NCBI RefSeq assembly: GCF_016031625.1
Contig: NZ_JACCHP010000036.1
Coordinates: forward strand, 1 to 44,041
Direction: 5' to 3'
Source of the DNA: Bradyrhizobium agreste
GTDB taxonomy: Bacteria; Pseudomonadota; Alphaproteobacteria; Rhizobiales; Xanthobacteraceae
Length of the DNA stretch: 44,041 nt
Shown in pieces: positions 15,664-25,199 of this stretch. The translations under genes were made by a program, and so were the position numbers. Within the stretch, counting starts at the first letter, position 1, and every line of letters begins with the position of its first letter. The notes below the pieces were generated by a model that worked only from the letters and a program-made list of their open reading frames with translations, was not told where the DNA came from and did no database searches.

Positions 15664-17211
15664 ATGAACATCAAATTCTCCCGGCGCCGCTTCCTCACGA
15701 CCAGCGCCGGTGCGCTCGGCACGATGGCGATGCCGTATCTTTCGCGCGCGGCCGACCGGCCGGCGGTCACCCACGGCGTGCAATCCGGCGACGTCACCGT
15801 CGACGGCGGCGTGGTGTGGGCGCGTACCGACCGGCCTGCGCAGATGCTGGTCGAGGTCGCGACGAGCGAGTCCTTCAGGGACGCCCGCGCATTGCCGCCG
15901 ATCGCGGCGCTGCCCGAGAGCGACTTCACCGCGAAGCTGCTGGTCGAAAATCTTCCGGCCGGCCAGGATATCTTTTACCGCGTCCGCTTCCGCGATCTCT
16001 CCCACAGCGCTATCGAGGGCGAGCCGGTGACCGGCCGCTTCCGCACCGCGCCGGCCGACCGCCGCGACGTCAGCTTCGTCTGGGGCGGCGACGTCGCAGG
16101 TCAGGGCTGGGGCATCAACCCTGACGATGGCGGCATGTTCACCTTCTCCGCGATGCGCAAGCACCGTCCGGATTTCTTCCTGCACTCCGGCGACACGATC
16201 TATGCCGACGGCCCGATCCAATCCGAGGTGAAGCTCGCCGACGGCAAGATCTGGAAGAACCTGACCATCCCGGAGAAGGCCAAGGTCGCCGAGACGCTGG
16301 ACGAGTACCGCGCCGCGCACAAATACAATCTCACCGACGACAATCTTCGCGCCTTCAATGCGGAGGTGCCGATCTTCGTGCAGTGGGACGACCACGAAGT
16401 CACCAACAACTGGTCACTGTCTAAGAACTTGCCGGCCGCCTACAAGGTGCGTGACATCTCGCTGCTCGCCGCACGCGCCGGCCGTGCCTTCCACGAAATG
16501 TACCCGATGCGGGAGAGCATCGTTGAGCCCGGCCGCGTCTATCGCCAGATCTCCTATGGCCCGCATCTCGACGTGTTCGTGCTCGACGAGCGCAGCTATC
16601 GCGGGCCGAACGGTGACAATGTCGAGACCGAGTACGGTCCGGCCAGCTACTTCCTGGGCCCGGAGCAGATGGCCTGGCTGAAGCGCGGCCTGCTCAATTC
16701 GCGTGCGACATGGAAGGTGATCGCCTCCGACATGCCGCTCAGCATCCTCGTTTACGACGATGCCGCGAACAAGAAGGGGTCGGAAGCCTTCGCGCAGGGC
16801 GACGGCCCGCCGCGCGGTCGCGAGCTTGAGATCGCCGACCTCCTGCGCTTCATCAAGATGGCGCCGGTCAAAAATACGGTGTGGCTGACCGCCGACGTCC
16901 ATTACACCGCCGCGAACTACTACAATCCCGACAAGGCGCAATTCCAGGAGTTCGAGCCGTTCTGGGAATTCGTGTCGGGTCCGCTGCATGCGGGAACGTT
17001 CGGGCCTGGCGAGATGGACAACACGTTTGGACCCGAGGTGCGTTTCGTCAAGGCGCCCGGCCTCGACAAGCAGAACCTGCCGCCGTCGGCGGGCATGCAG
17101 TTCTTCGGTCACGTCAAGATCGACGGCACCTCCGGCCAGATGACGGTGACCTTGCGCGACCGCGCCGACGTCGCGCTGTGGTCGACCACGCTCGATCCGA
17201 AGGAGAGCTGA
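15664..17211 (+). CDS. phoD: Alkaline phosphatase D (PhoD-like), Tat-exported
   Basis: 515 aa from ATG 15664. The frame is open upstream through the previous gene, but the Tat signal NIKFSRRRFLTTSAGALGT marks this start. An Ig/fibronectin-like N-terminal domain (THGVQSGDVTVDGGVVWART) leads to the metallophosphoesterase domain: FFLHSGDTIYADGP, IFVQWDDHEVTNNWS and LTADVHYTAANYY, holding the Asp/Asn/His metal ligands. PhoD enzymes use Ca and Fe and hydrolyse phosphomono- and diesters outside the cytoplasm. Together with the PhoA-type enzyme at 1.4-3.1 kb it gives the cell two unrelated phosphatases. It converges on the response regulator with only 3 bp between stops. Confidence 0.92.
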   Translation: MNIKFSRRRFLTTSAGALGTMAMPYLSRAADRPAVTHGVQSGDVTVDGGVVWARTDRPAQMLVEVATSESFRDARALPPIAALPESDFTAKLLVENLPAGQDIFYRVRFRDLSHSAIEGEPVTGRFRTAPADRRDVSFVWGGDVAGQGWGINPDDGGMFTFSAMRKHRPDFFLHSGDTIYADGPIQSEVKLADGKIWKNLTIPEKAKVAETLDEYRAAHKYNLTDDNLRAFNAEVPIFVQWDDHEVTNNWSLSKNLPAAYKVRDISLLAARAGRAFHEMYPMRESIVEPGRVYRQISYGPHLDVFVLDERSYRGPNGDNVETEYGPASYFLGPEQMAWLKRGLLNSRATWKVIASDMPLSILVYDDAANKKGSEAFAQGDGPPRGRELEIADLLRFIKMAPVKNTVWLTADVHYTAANYYNPDKAQFQEFEPFWEFVSGPLHAGTFGPGEMDNTFGPEVRFVKAPGLDKQNLPPSAGMQFFGHVKIDGTSGQMTVTLRDRADVALWSTTLDPKES

Positions 17212-17214
17212 CCG

Positions 17215-17598
17215 CTAATTGCCGGCGCGTGCCCGCAGCGCCGCCTCCAGCGCGTCGCTGGAGCATGGCTTCTGCAGCCGCGGCCGGCCCGCCAATTCGG
17301 ACGGAATGCGCGCCTCGGCGCCGTAGCCGGTGACGAACACGAACGGAACCTTCAGCGCGATCAGCCGCTCGGCGATCGCAAAGCTCGTCTCGCGGATCAG
17401 CTCGACATCGAGCAGCGCGAAATCAGGTGTCCGTTTCGCGATGGCGTCCAATGCCTGCCTCACCGAACCCGCGGTCCGCACTGCGGACACGCCGAATCCG
17501 AGCAGGCGATCCTCGAAATCGATCGCGATGATCGGATCGTCCTCGACGATCAGAACATCGGCCGGCCAGCCTGTGCCATTGGAGGGTGCGGGTGCCAT
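17215..17598 (-). CDS. Single-domain response regulator (CheY-like receiver)
   Basis: 127 aa from ATG 17598 (MAPAPSNGTGWPADVLIVEDD). An upstream in-frame extension to 17664 is possible but lacks receiver sequence. The protein is only a receiver domain: acidic pair Glu19-Asp20-Asp21 (VEDD), phosphoacceptor Asp64 (FALLDVEL), Thr90 (FVTGY) and Lys110 (LQKPCS). No output domain and no adjacent kinase are present, so it probably takes phosphate from a kinase encoded elsewhere. Regulators of this shape are often partnered with HWE-type kinases (inference). It diverges from the Crp/Fnr regulator across 173 bp, so the two promoters share one region. Confidence 0.88.
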   Translation of the reverse strand: MAPAPSNGTGWPADVLIVEDDPIIAIDFEDRLLGFGVSAVRTAGSVRQALDAIAKRTPDFALLDVELIRETSFAIAERLIALKVPFVFVTGYGAEARIPSELAGRPRLQKPCSSDALEAALRARAGN

Positions 17599-17771
17599 GA
17601 TCGCATCTTGGTTGGGGGTTTTTGGATCAGGACTGCCGCGACACGATGCCTGCGCCCAGCGCACCGGAGGGTTCCCGGAACGAAACTCACCACATCATCG
17701 TTCTCTGGTCTGTCCACTTGTGCACACAGGAAACGGATGGAACTCGCTAAGGTCGCAGGTGGGAGTTCAGG

Positions 17772-18536
17772 ATGGATGCGCGTATCGGCAAGGTCACCGA
17801 GGTCGAGAGCCGGCCGGCCAACAATCTGCTGCGGCGCTTGAGCCAGGCCGATTACGGCCTCTTGGCACCGCACGTGACGGTCGAGGATTCTGCAGCAGGC
17901 CACTTGCTCTACAATCCCGGCGATGACGTGCAGGTCGCCCATTTCCCCTGCGGTCCCTCGCTCGCGACTTTCCTCGTCCCCAACGAGGATGGCCGCGACG
18001 TCGAAACCATTCTGGTCGGCCGCGAAGGCGCGGTGGGCGGCATCGTCAGCGAGGGGTTTCTGCCCGCCTATACCCGGATCTGCGTGAAATTCGGCGGGCC
18101 CTTTGCGCGCATTCACGTCGCCAAGCTGGAAGCGGCCAAGCTGCGCTCGGCGTCACTGCGCAACATCTTTGCCCGCTATGCCGATTGCATGCTGGCCCAG
18201 ATTTTCCAATCGACCGCCTGCAACGCAATCCATTCGATCGAGCAGCGCACCGCCAAATGGATCCTGGCGGCGATGGAGCGGACAGGCGACGAGACCAGCG
18301 TGCCGCTGACCCACGAACAGCTCGCGACCCTGCTCGGCGTGGGGCGCTCCTATGCCAGCCGCGTGCTTCAGTCGTTCAGGGCTGAGAGCGTGCTCGACAC
18401 GCGGCGCGGCTCGATCCTGGTCCGCAACCGCGACGGCCTGAGGCTGCGCGCCTGCCTGTGCAACGATGCGGTGAAGATGCATTTCGAGGAGGTGCTGCGC
18501 GGCGTCTATCCGACCGAGGAGCGGGAGGTGGGGTAA
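17772..18536 (+). CDS. Crp/Fnr-family transcriptional regulator
   Basis: 254 aa. The N-terminal cyclic-nucleotide-binding-like fold (about 20-130; LLYNPGDDVQVAHFPCGPS, VGREGAVGG) lacks the clear cAMP contacts of true CRP (the GE...RxA arrangement) and lacks FNR's N-terminal cysteine cluster, so the ligand is unknown. The dimer helix (about 132-170) leads to a winged HTH at ~179-201 (LTHEQLATLLGVGRSYASRV) followed by the wing (VLDTRRGSILV). Several cysteines (60, 104, 139, 150 and two near the C-terminus, RACLC) could allow redox sensing, which is speculation. It is divergent from the single-domain response regulator. Confidence 0.88.
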   Translation: MDARIGKVTEVESRPANNLLRRLSQADYGLLAPHVTVEDSAAGHLLYNPGDDVQVAHFPCGPSLATFLVPNEDGRDVETILVGREGAVGGIVSEGFLPAYTRICVKFGGPFARIHVAKLEAAKLRSASLRNIFARYADCMLAQIFQSTACNAIHSIEQRTAKWILAAMERTGDETSVPLTHEQLATLLGVGRSYASRVLQSFRAESVLDTRRGSILVRNRDGLRLRACLCNDAVKMHFEEVLRGVYPTEEREVG

Positions 18537-18552
18537 GGCGCAGTCAGCTCTT

Positions 18553-18704
18553 CCTTCTCCCCTTGTGGGAGAAGGTGGCGCGAAGCGCCGGATGAGGGGT
18601 TCTATCCGCGAGTCCCACGGTTGTTGAGTTCGCGGAGAGATACCCCTCACCCAAATGTGCGTGTGGCAAATAGCGGAGCTGCCCTCTCCCACAAGGGGAG
18701 AGGG
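18553..18704. repeat. Palindromic repeat (CCTTCTCCCCTTGTGGGAGAAGG type)
   Basis: The left hairpin CCTTCTCCC-CTTGT-GGGAGAAGG and the right hairpin CCCTCTCCC-ACAAG-GGGAGAGGG also pair with each other over long stretches. ATGAGGGGT and ACCCCTCA form inner arms. It fills most of the gap between the Crp/Fnr gene and the Lgt-like gene and may insulate the downstream operon. Confidence 0.85.
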
Positions 18705-18743
18705 CACAAATATGTGCCGCGCGCTTCCCAACGCCTGCCATGC

Positions 18744-18749
18744 TATAAT
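18744..18749 (+). promoter_or_regulatory. -10 element (TATAAT), possible leaderless start of the Lgt/radical SAM operon
   Basis: A perfect TATAAT ends 9 bases before the ATG at 18759. A transcript from it would begin within a few bases of the start codon. No Shine-Dalgarno is present (ATCCCGCGGATG). No good -35 is visible 17 bases upstream (GCGCTT), so an alternative sigma factor or activator is possible. Confidence 0.5.
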
Positions 18750-18758
18750 ATCCCGCGG

Positions 18759-19475
18759 ATGAGCGGGGCTTTCCTTCACACCTTCTTCGATATCCTGGCC
18801 TGGCTGGCGGCGGCGGCCGCCCTCTATTGGCTGTCGCGACGGGGCTTGCAGTTTGCCTCGCAATCCTTCGCGCTGCCCTATGTCGCCGCGCTGGTGTTCG
18901 GCGCAGGCCTTGGCGCCTATCTGTTCGGCTCCGCCAATCTGTGGCTGTCGGGGCAAAGCGGCATTGCACGCTCGGTCGAGGGCGCGCTCGCCGGCGGCAT
19001 CGTGGCCATCGAGCTCTACAAATGGTCCGCTGGCGTCACGGTGCGAACCGGCGCGCGGTTCGCGCTGCCGCTGGCGCTCGGCATCGCGATCGGCCGGATC
19101 GGCTGTTACTTCGCGGGCCTCGACGATTTCACCTACGGCACGCCGACGGCGCTGCCCTTCGGCCACGATTTCGGCGACGGCGTTCGCCGCCATCCCGTGC
19201 AGCTCTACGAGAGCGCGGCCATGGCCCTGTTCGCGCTCGTCTATGTGCTGGCGGTCTTGAACCGGAACGCGTTCACCATCACCAATGGTTTCTACCTGGT
19301 GCTTGCCTATTACGGAGCGCAACGCTTCCTATGGGAATTCCTCAAGCCCTATGGCACGCTGGTCGGGCCCCTGACCCTGTTTCACCTTCTGTCGCTGGCC
19401 GTCCTGCTCTACGCCGTCGTCATGCTGGCGACGGCGTCCAAAACGAGACGCTTACAAAAAGAGTCACTTGCATGA
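18759..19475 (+). CDS. Lgt-like (prolipoprotein diacylglyceryl transferase family) membrane enzyme
   Basis: 238 aa, about seven hydrophobic segments. Lgt landmarks are present in order: RSVEGALAGGIVAIEL (71-86), the signature region GRIGCYFAGLDDFTYGTPT (112-130), RRHPVQLYES (143-152) and QRFLWEFLKPYG (188-199) with the conserved Arg. In the signature GRxGNFxNxExxG both asparagines are replaced (GRIGCYFAGLDDFTYG), so this is a divergent paralogue rather than housekeeping Lgt. Lgt moves a diacylglyceryl group from phosphatidylglycerol to a lipoprotein cysteine; the acceptor here is unknown. Its stop overlaps the next gene's start (ATGA at 19472-19475), implying translational coupling. A frame extending upstream to 18621 is repeat sequence and is rejected. 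Confidence 0.8.
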   Translation: MSGAFLHTFFDILAWLAAAAALYWLSRRGLQFASQSFALPYVAALVFGAGLGAYLFGSANLWLSGQSGIARSVEGALAGGIVAIELYKWSAGVTVRTGARFALPLALGIAIGRIGCYFAGLDDFTYGTPTALPFGHDFGDGVRRHPVQLYESAAMALFALVYVLAVLNRNAFTITNGFYLVLAYYGAQRFLWEFLKPYGTLVGPLTLFHLLSLAVLLYAVVMLATASKTRRLQKESLA

Positions 19476-20917
19476 ACGCGCCGTTGCGTAAGTCGCGTCC
19501 CTACATCTTCTGGGGCCAGACCCAATCTCTTTGCGAGACCTGCCTGAAGCTGGTGCCGACCAAGATCCAGATCCTCGGCAACGAGGTCTGGTACGAAAAG
19601 CGCTGCAGGGAGCACGGCGTGCAATCGACGCTGGTGTCGACGGATGCCGCCTATTGGCGGCTGTGCAAGGATTTCATCAAGCCGGGCGACCGGCCGCTGC
19701 AATTCCAGGAGCGAACCCAATTCGGCTGCCCCTATGATTGCGGCCTCTGTCCCGACCACGAGCAGCATTCCTGCCTGGCGCTGATCGAGATCACCGAGCA
19801 TTGCAATCTCACCTGCCCGGTCTGCTTCGCGGAGTCCTCGCCCGCACGAACGAAATTCACCCCGCTCGCGACCGTGGAGAGGATGCTCGACGCCCTGGTC
19901 GCCAGTGAAGGCGAGCCCGATCTCGTGCAGATTTCCGGCGGCGAGCCCACCCTGCATCCGGACTTCTTCGAGATCCTGGATGCCGTGCGCGCCCGCCCGA
20001 TCCGCCACGTCATGATCAACACCAACGGCCTGCGCATCGCGCGCGACAAGGATTTCGTGGCGCGGCTCGCCAAGAACAGGCGCGGGCTGGAGGTCTATCT
20101 CCAGTTCGATTCGCTGCAGCGCGATGCGCTGATCAACCTGCGCGGCGCGGATTTGCGAAAAATCCGCCAGCAGGCGCTGGAGAATCTCGATCAATACGGC
20201 GTCTCGACCACGCTGGTCGCGACCATCAAGCGCGGCGTCAACGATGCCGAGATCGGCGACATCGTGCGCCACGCGCTGACCTGGAAATGCGTGCGCGGGG
20301 TGACGTTGCAGCCGGTCCAGGATGCCGGCCGCAACGAGAGTTTCGACACGAATACCGACCGCATCATGCTGTCGGAGATCCGCAAGCGCGTGATTGAAAC
20401 GGGCGTGTTCGGCGACAAGGACATGATCCCGCTGCCCTGCAACCCCGAGAGCATCTCGATCGGCTATGGCTTGCGCAACGGCGAGAAGGTGCTGCCGCTG
20501 ACCTCGCTGTTACAGCAGGAGCAGCTGGTTGCGGTGATGCCAAACACGATCAGCCCGGAGAAATATCCGGTGCTGCGCGAGAAGTTCGTCGATCTGTTCT
20601 CGCTGTCCTCAGGACCGCTCAACACCAGCGAACGCGTCTGCGAACTCCTGTGCTGCCTGCCGAGCTTCGAGGTGCCGCAAGGGCTCACGTACGAAAACGT
20701 CTTCCGCGTCACCATCGTGCAGTTTCTCGACCGCTTCAATTTCTGCGTCGGAAACGTCAAGCGCAGCTGCATCCATTTTGTGACCGAGCAGGGCGCGATC
20801 ATTCCGTTCGACACCTACAATCTGTTCTACCGCAATGGCGCCATCTCCCGGATTCGTGCCGGGCTTGAGGGGCAGACCTATCGCGAGGCGAGGCAAACCG
20901 AGGAGGCCCCACGATGA
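19472..20917 (+). CDS. Radical SAM protein of the Tes/MJ0619-like class (multi-cysteine)
   Basis: 481 aa from ATG 19472; the longer open frame upstream is a shadow of the Lgt-like gene. The N-terminus has a rubredoxin-like set CETC (21, 24) with KRCREHG (Cys45). Cys86/90/93/101 follow (FGCPYDCGLCPDHEQHSC), then the SAM cluster motif C111-NLT-C115-PV-C118 (ITEHCNLTCPVCFAESSP) and SGGEPTLHPDF. More cysteines occur in the C-terminal part (VCELLCCLPSF, FNFCVGNVKRSC). This arrangement matches what I recall of archaeal tetraether lipid synthase Tes (MJ0619 family), which couples lipid tails by radical chemistry using several FeS clusters. The bacterial substrate is unknown. It is coupled by ATGA overlaps to genes on both sides. 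Confidence 0.82.
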   Translation: MNAPLRKSRPYIFWGQTQSLCETCLKLVPTKIQILGNEVWYEKRCREHGVQSTLVSTDAAYWRLCKDFIKPGDRPLQFQERTQFGCPYDCGLCPDHEQHSCLALIEITEHCNLTCPVCFAESSPARTKFTPLATVERMLDALVASEGEPDLVQISGGEPTLHPDFFEILDAVRARPIRHVMINTNGLRIARDKDFVARLAKNRRGLEVYLQFDSLQRDALINLRGADLRKIRQQALENLDQYGVSTTLVATIKRGVNDAEIGDIVRHALTWKCVRGVTLQPVQDAGRNESFDTNTDRIMLSEIRKRVIETGVFGDKDMIPLPCNPESISIGYGLRNGEKVLPLTSLLQQEQLVAVMPNTISPEKYPVLREKFVDLFSLSSGPLNTSERVCELLCCLPSFEVPQGLTYENVFRVTIVQFLDRFNFCVGNVKRSCIHFVTEQGAIIPFDTYNLFYRNGAISRIRAGLEGQTYREARQTEEAPR

Positions 20918-21192
20918 GCGATACGCCACCGCCGGGTCTGCCGCCACCCGCGCCCGGCCCGGCTCGCAGCGGTTGCCTCACCGCGCTGATGGTGATCGCT
21001 GGGATAATCCTGCTGCTGCCGGGTGTCTGCGCGCTGCTGTTCGGCGGGGCCTCGGTGATCGATGAGGGCAAGCTCGATTCCGACATCGCGCCGCTTGTTT
21101 TCCTGGGACTGGTGGTTGGCATCGGAGGCGTCGTGCTGATCTGGGCGGCCATCAAGGGGCGCAAGGCCCCGCCGGCCCGGAACGGCAGCTAA
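20914..21192 (+). CDS. Small two-helix membrane protein, third gene of Lgt/radical SAM operon
   Basis: 92 aa. A Pro-rich cytoplasmic start (MSDTPPPGLPPPAPGPARSG) is followed by two transmembrane helices (about 21-47 and 60-81) with a short acidic loop between (DEGKLDSDIAP) and a basic tail (KGRKAPPARNGS). The start codon overlaps the radical SAM stop (ATGA at 20914-20917). There is no recognisable family. Its coupling suggests a membrane anchor or accessory for the upstream enzymes. Confidence 0.75.
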   Translation: MSDTPPPGLPPPAPGPARSGCLTALMVIAGIILLLPGVCALLFGGASVIDEGKLDSDIAPLVFLGLVVGIGGVVLIWAAIKGRKAPPARNGS

Positions 21193-21226
21193 GCCCCGGG
21201 GATTCCCGGACAAAATTCAGTCAACC

Positions 21227-21262
21227 AACGGCCAAAGAACACATTGTTTTTTGGCCGTTTTT
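21227..21262. terminator. Hairpin plus T-run after the operon; overlaps a possible typA promoter
   Basis: A perfect 10-bp stem AACGGCCAAA / TTTGGCCGTT with a 13-nt loop is followed by TTT, 35 bp after the small membrane gene. TTGTTT (21244-21249) and TATATT (21266-21271), 16 bp apart, within and just past it could be the typA -35/-10. The two functions are not exclusive. The remaining leader to typA (21272-21431) shows no gene. Confidence 0.6.
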
Positions 21263-21431
21263 GCATATATTGCGCCGCAACGCGCAGGGCGCCCGGTCTG
21301 ATATGGCCGGGCTTCCTTTTTGGGCGGAAAGCGCCCCGTTTCCAGTCTTCCAGCGTTGTTTCGAGAAGAGGTCCCGGTCCGACCGGCGAGATCGCGCTTA
21401 ACCCATTGTTCGACCGCAAAGAAGCTCCCTC

Positions 21432-23258
<1,827 letters not shown>

Positions 23259-23261
23259 GGC

Positions 23262-23351
23262 CGCGAATAGCGAATGGCCAGTAGCGAATAGGGAAGACCG
23301 CGCGGCGCGGTCTGCTATAACCCTATTTGCCATTCGCTACTCACTATTCGC
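23262..23351. repeat. AGTAGCGAATAG-type palindromic intergenic element
   Basis: The left arm (CGAATAGCGAATGGCCAGTA, then GCGAATAGGG) and right arm (CCCTATTTGCCATTCGCTAC, then TCACTATTCG) are reverse complementary in two shuffled blocks. They flank an inner hairpin GACCGCGC/GCGCGGTC. It fills the gap between typA and the amine oxidase gene and differs in sequence from the CGTCATTCC-type repeats. Confidence 0.8.
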
Positions 23352-23353
23352 CC

Positions 23354-24598
23354 ATGCATTTTCCCTCCTCCGTCGACGTCGCGATCATCGGCGCCGGTGC
23401 CGCTGGCCTCGGCGCAGCCCATGCACTGACGGACAGCGGCCTCTCCGTCATCGTGCTGGAGGCGCGTGACCGACTCGGCGGCCGGGCCTGGACGGTGCAG
23501 GCCTCACCCGAGGTGACGTTCGACGTCGGCTGCGGCTGGCTGCATTCGGCCGACAAGAACTCCTTCGTGTCGATCGCGCGACAGCTCGGCTTCGAGCTCA
23601 ACAAGGACCTGCCGCCCTGGCGCGAGCGCGCCTACGGCAATGCCTTTCCGGAAAGCGAGCGCGACGATTTCATGCACGCGATGGACGCGTTCTACGAGCG
23701 CCTGTGGGAGGCCGCGCAGAAGGGCAAGGACGAACCCGCGAGCCTGAGCCTGGAGCCCGGCAATCGCTGGAATCCGATGCTCGACGCGATCTCGACCTAT
23801 ATCAACGGCTGCGAGCTGAAGGATATGTCGACGCTGGACTGGGACGCTTATGAGGACACGAACCTCAACTGGCGCGTCCGTCGCGGCTATGGCGCGCTGA
23901 TCGCAGCCTATGGCGCGCCGTGTCCCGTGGCGCTGAACTGCAACGTCACGCTGATCGATCACTCCGACAAACGCATTCGCATCGGGACGTCGCGAGGCAC
24001 GCTGACCGCGGACAAGGTGATCGTCACCGTGCCGACCAATCTCATCGCGGAGGAAGTACTCCGCTTCTCGCCGCCGCTTCCCGCCAAAATCGACGCCGCC
24101 GCCGGCCTGCCGCTCGGCGTCGACGACAAGGTGATGCTGGCGCTTGGCGATGCAGAGGCTTTCCCGACAGAAGGCAATCTGCGCGGCGCCACCATGCGCA
24201 CGGAGATGGGCACCTACCACATCCGCCCGTTCGGCCAGCCCTGCATCGAAGGCTTTTTCGGCGGCAGCTTTGCCCGCGAGCTGGAAGACGCCGGCGACGG
24301 CGCCTTCGCCGCGCACAGCATCGACGAGATCGCCGGCTTTCTCGGCAACGATATCAGGCGCAAGCTGAAGCCGCTCTGCGAGTCCCGCTGGGCTCATGAT
24401 CCGTTTGCGCGGGGGTCGTATTCGCATGCATTGCCGGGGCATGCCGGAGATCGCGCGGCGCTGGCGACGCCGGTGGACGGGCGATTGTTTTTCGCCGGAG
24501 AAGCGACGTCGCCCACGTTCTTTACGACGGCGCACGGGGCGCGAGACAGCGGCGAGCGGGCGGCGATGGAAGTGCTGGCGGCTCTGGGCCGGTCGTAG
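23354..24598 (+). CDS. FAD-dependent amine oxidase / flavin monoamine oxidase family
   Basis: 414 aa from ATG 23354 (MHFPSSVDVAIIGAG). An upstream in-frame start at 23327 lies inside the repeat. The FAD-binding GxGxxG (IIGAGAAGLGAAHAL) is at residues ~10-24, with VLEARDRLGGRAWT completing the dinucleotide-binding and GG motifs. The C-terminal FAD contact is RLFFAGEATSPTFFTTAHGA. Family members oxidise amines to aldehydes with release of H2O2, and the substrate is unknown. It has no signal peptide, so it is cytoplasmic. A palindromic repeat follows the stop. Confidence 0.88.
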   Translation: MHFPSSVDVAIIGAGAAGLGAAHALTDSGLSVIVLEARDRLGGRAWTVQASPEVTFDVGCGWLHSADKNSFVSIARQLGFELNKDLPPWRERAYGNAFPESERDDFMHAMDAFYERLWEAAQKGKDEPASLSLEPGNRWNPMLDAISTYINGCELKDMSTLDWDAYEDTNLNWRVRRGYGALIAAYGAPCPVALNCNVTLIDHSDKRIRIGTSRGTLTADKVIVTVPTNLIAEEVLRFSPPLPAKIDAAAGLPLGVDDKVMLALGDAEAFPTEGNLRGATMRTEMGTYHIRPFGQPCIEGFFGGSFARELEDAGDGAFAAHSIDEIAGFLGNDIRRKLKPLCESRWAHDPFARGSYSHALPGHAGDRAALATPVDGRLFFAGEATSPTFFTTAHGARDSGERAAMEVLAALGRS

Positions 24599-24608
24599 CC
24601 TCAAACTC

Positions 24609-24724
24609 CGTCATTGCGAGCGCAGCGACTTGTCCGCCGAAGCCTTGGCGAAGGCGGAAGCAATCCAGAATCTTCCCGCAGTGGCAGCCTGGATTGCTTC
24701 GTCGCTGCGCTCCTCGCAATGACG
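24609..24724. repeat. Palindromic dispersed repeat (CGTCATTGCGAG type)
   Basis: The termini CGTCATTGCGAGCGCAGCGA and TCGTCGCTGC...CTCGCAATGACG are inverted, and GCAATCCAGAAT and CTGGATTGC form inner arms. It almost exactly fills the convergent gap between the amine oxidase and DCC genes. Confidence 0.85.
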
Positions 24725-24731
24725 AAGAATG

Positions 24732-25139
24732 CTACTCGATCACCCGCGCCCGCAAGTCTGCGTCAGGCACGAAGCAGACGTCGTACTTGCCGAAGATGCG
24801 GTAGCGGTTGCGCGCGACGAGGCTGTAGACCGCGTCCCGTAGCGGCTTCGGCACGGCAAACAGCACGCGCACCCAGCCCCAGCCGGGAAGCTGCGACAGC
24901 ACCGTCAGCGCGGCATCGGACTTCATGAACACCTCGCCGCCGTGGACGACCGCGTTGGTGTCGGGATCATCGGGTTCGATGCCGAACGTGCGCGCCAGCC
25001 GCGCCCCATAATCCGATTGGATCGGCGTGAAGCGAAATCGCTTCGCCGTGTCGCGCCTGGCGACGAACCGCACCCAGCGCGAGCAGAAGATGCAGACGCC
25101 GTCGAACAGGATCACGTTATCGTCGGGCCATTTGGGCAT
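24732..25139 (-). CDS. DCC-family thiol-disulfide oxidoreductase (DUF393)
   Basis: 135 aa. The defining DGVCIFC motif is at residues 13-19 (Cys16, Cys19), with the family's SDAALTVLSQLPGWGWVRVL and VYSLVARNRYRIFGKYDVCF later on. DCC proteins have a thioredoxin-like fold and are predicted thiol oxidoreductases; biochemical data are scarce. It is 60 bp downstream of the SDR-DoxX fusion gene on the same strand. It is likely the last gene of the operon that starts with the alpha/beta hydrolase at 27.9 kb. Confidence 0.88.
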   Translation of the reverse strand: MPKWPDDNVILFDGVCIFCSRWVRFVARRDTAKRFRFTPIQSDYGARLARTFGIEPDDPDTNAVVHGGEVFMKSDAALTVLSQLPGWGWVRVLFAVPKPLRDAVYSLVARNRYRIFGKYDVCFVPDADLRARVIE

Positions 25140-25199
25140 CAGACTCTCTTTTTGACGCGTTTTCTTCGCGCGAACCGGAATCCACTTCGCTCGAAAACG

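Noticed and set aside
18827..19471. N-terminal extension of the radical SAM protein (would make 696 aa)
   Set aside because: The added part overlaps the Lgt-like gene in another frame and is Arg/His-rich. ATG 19472 within the ATGA overlap gives the conserved-looking N-terminus.
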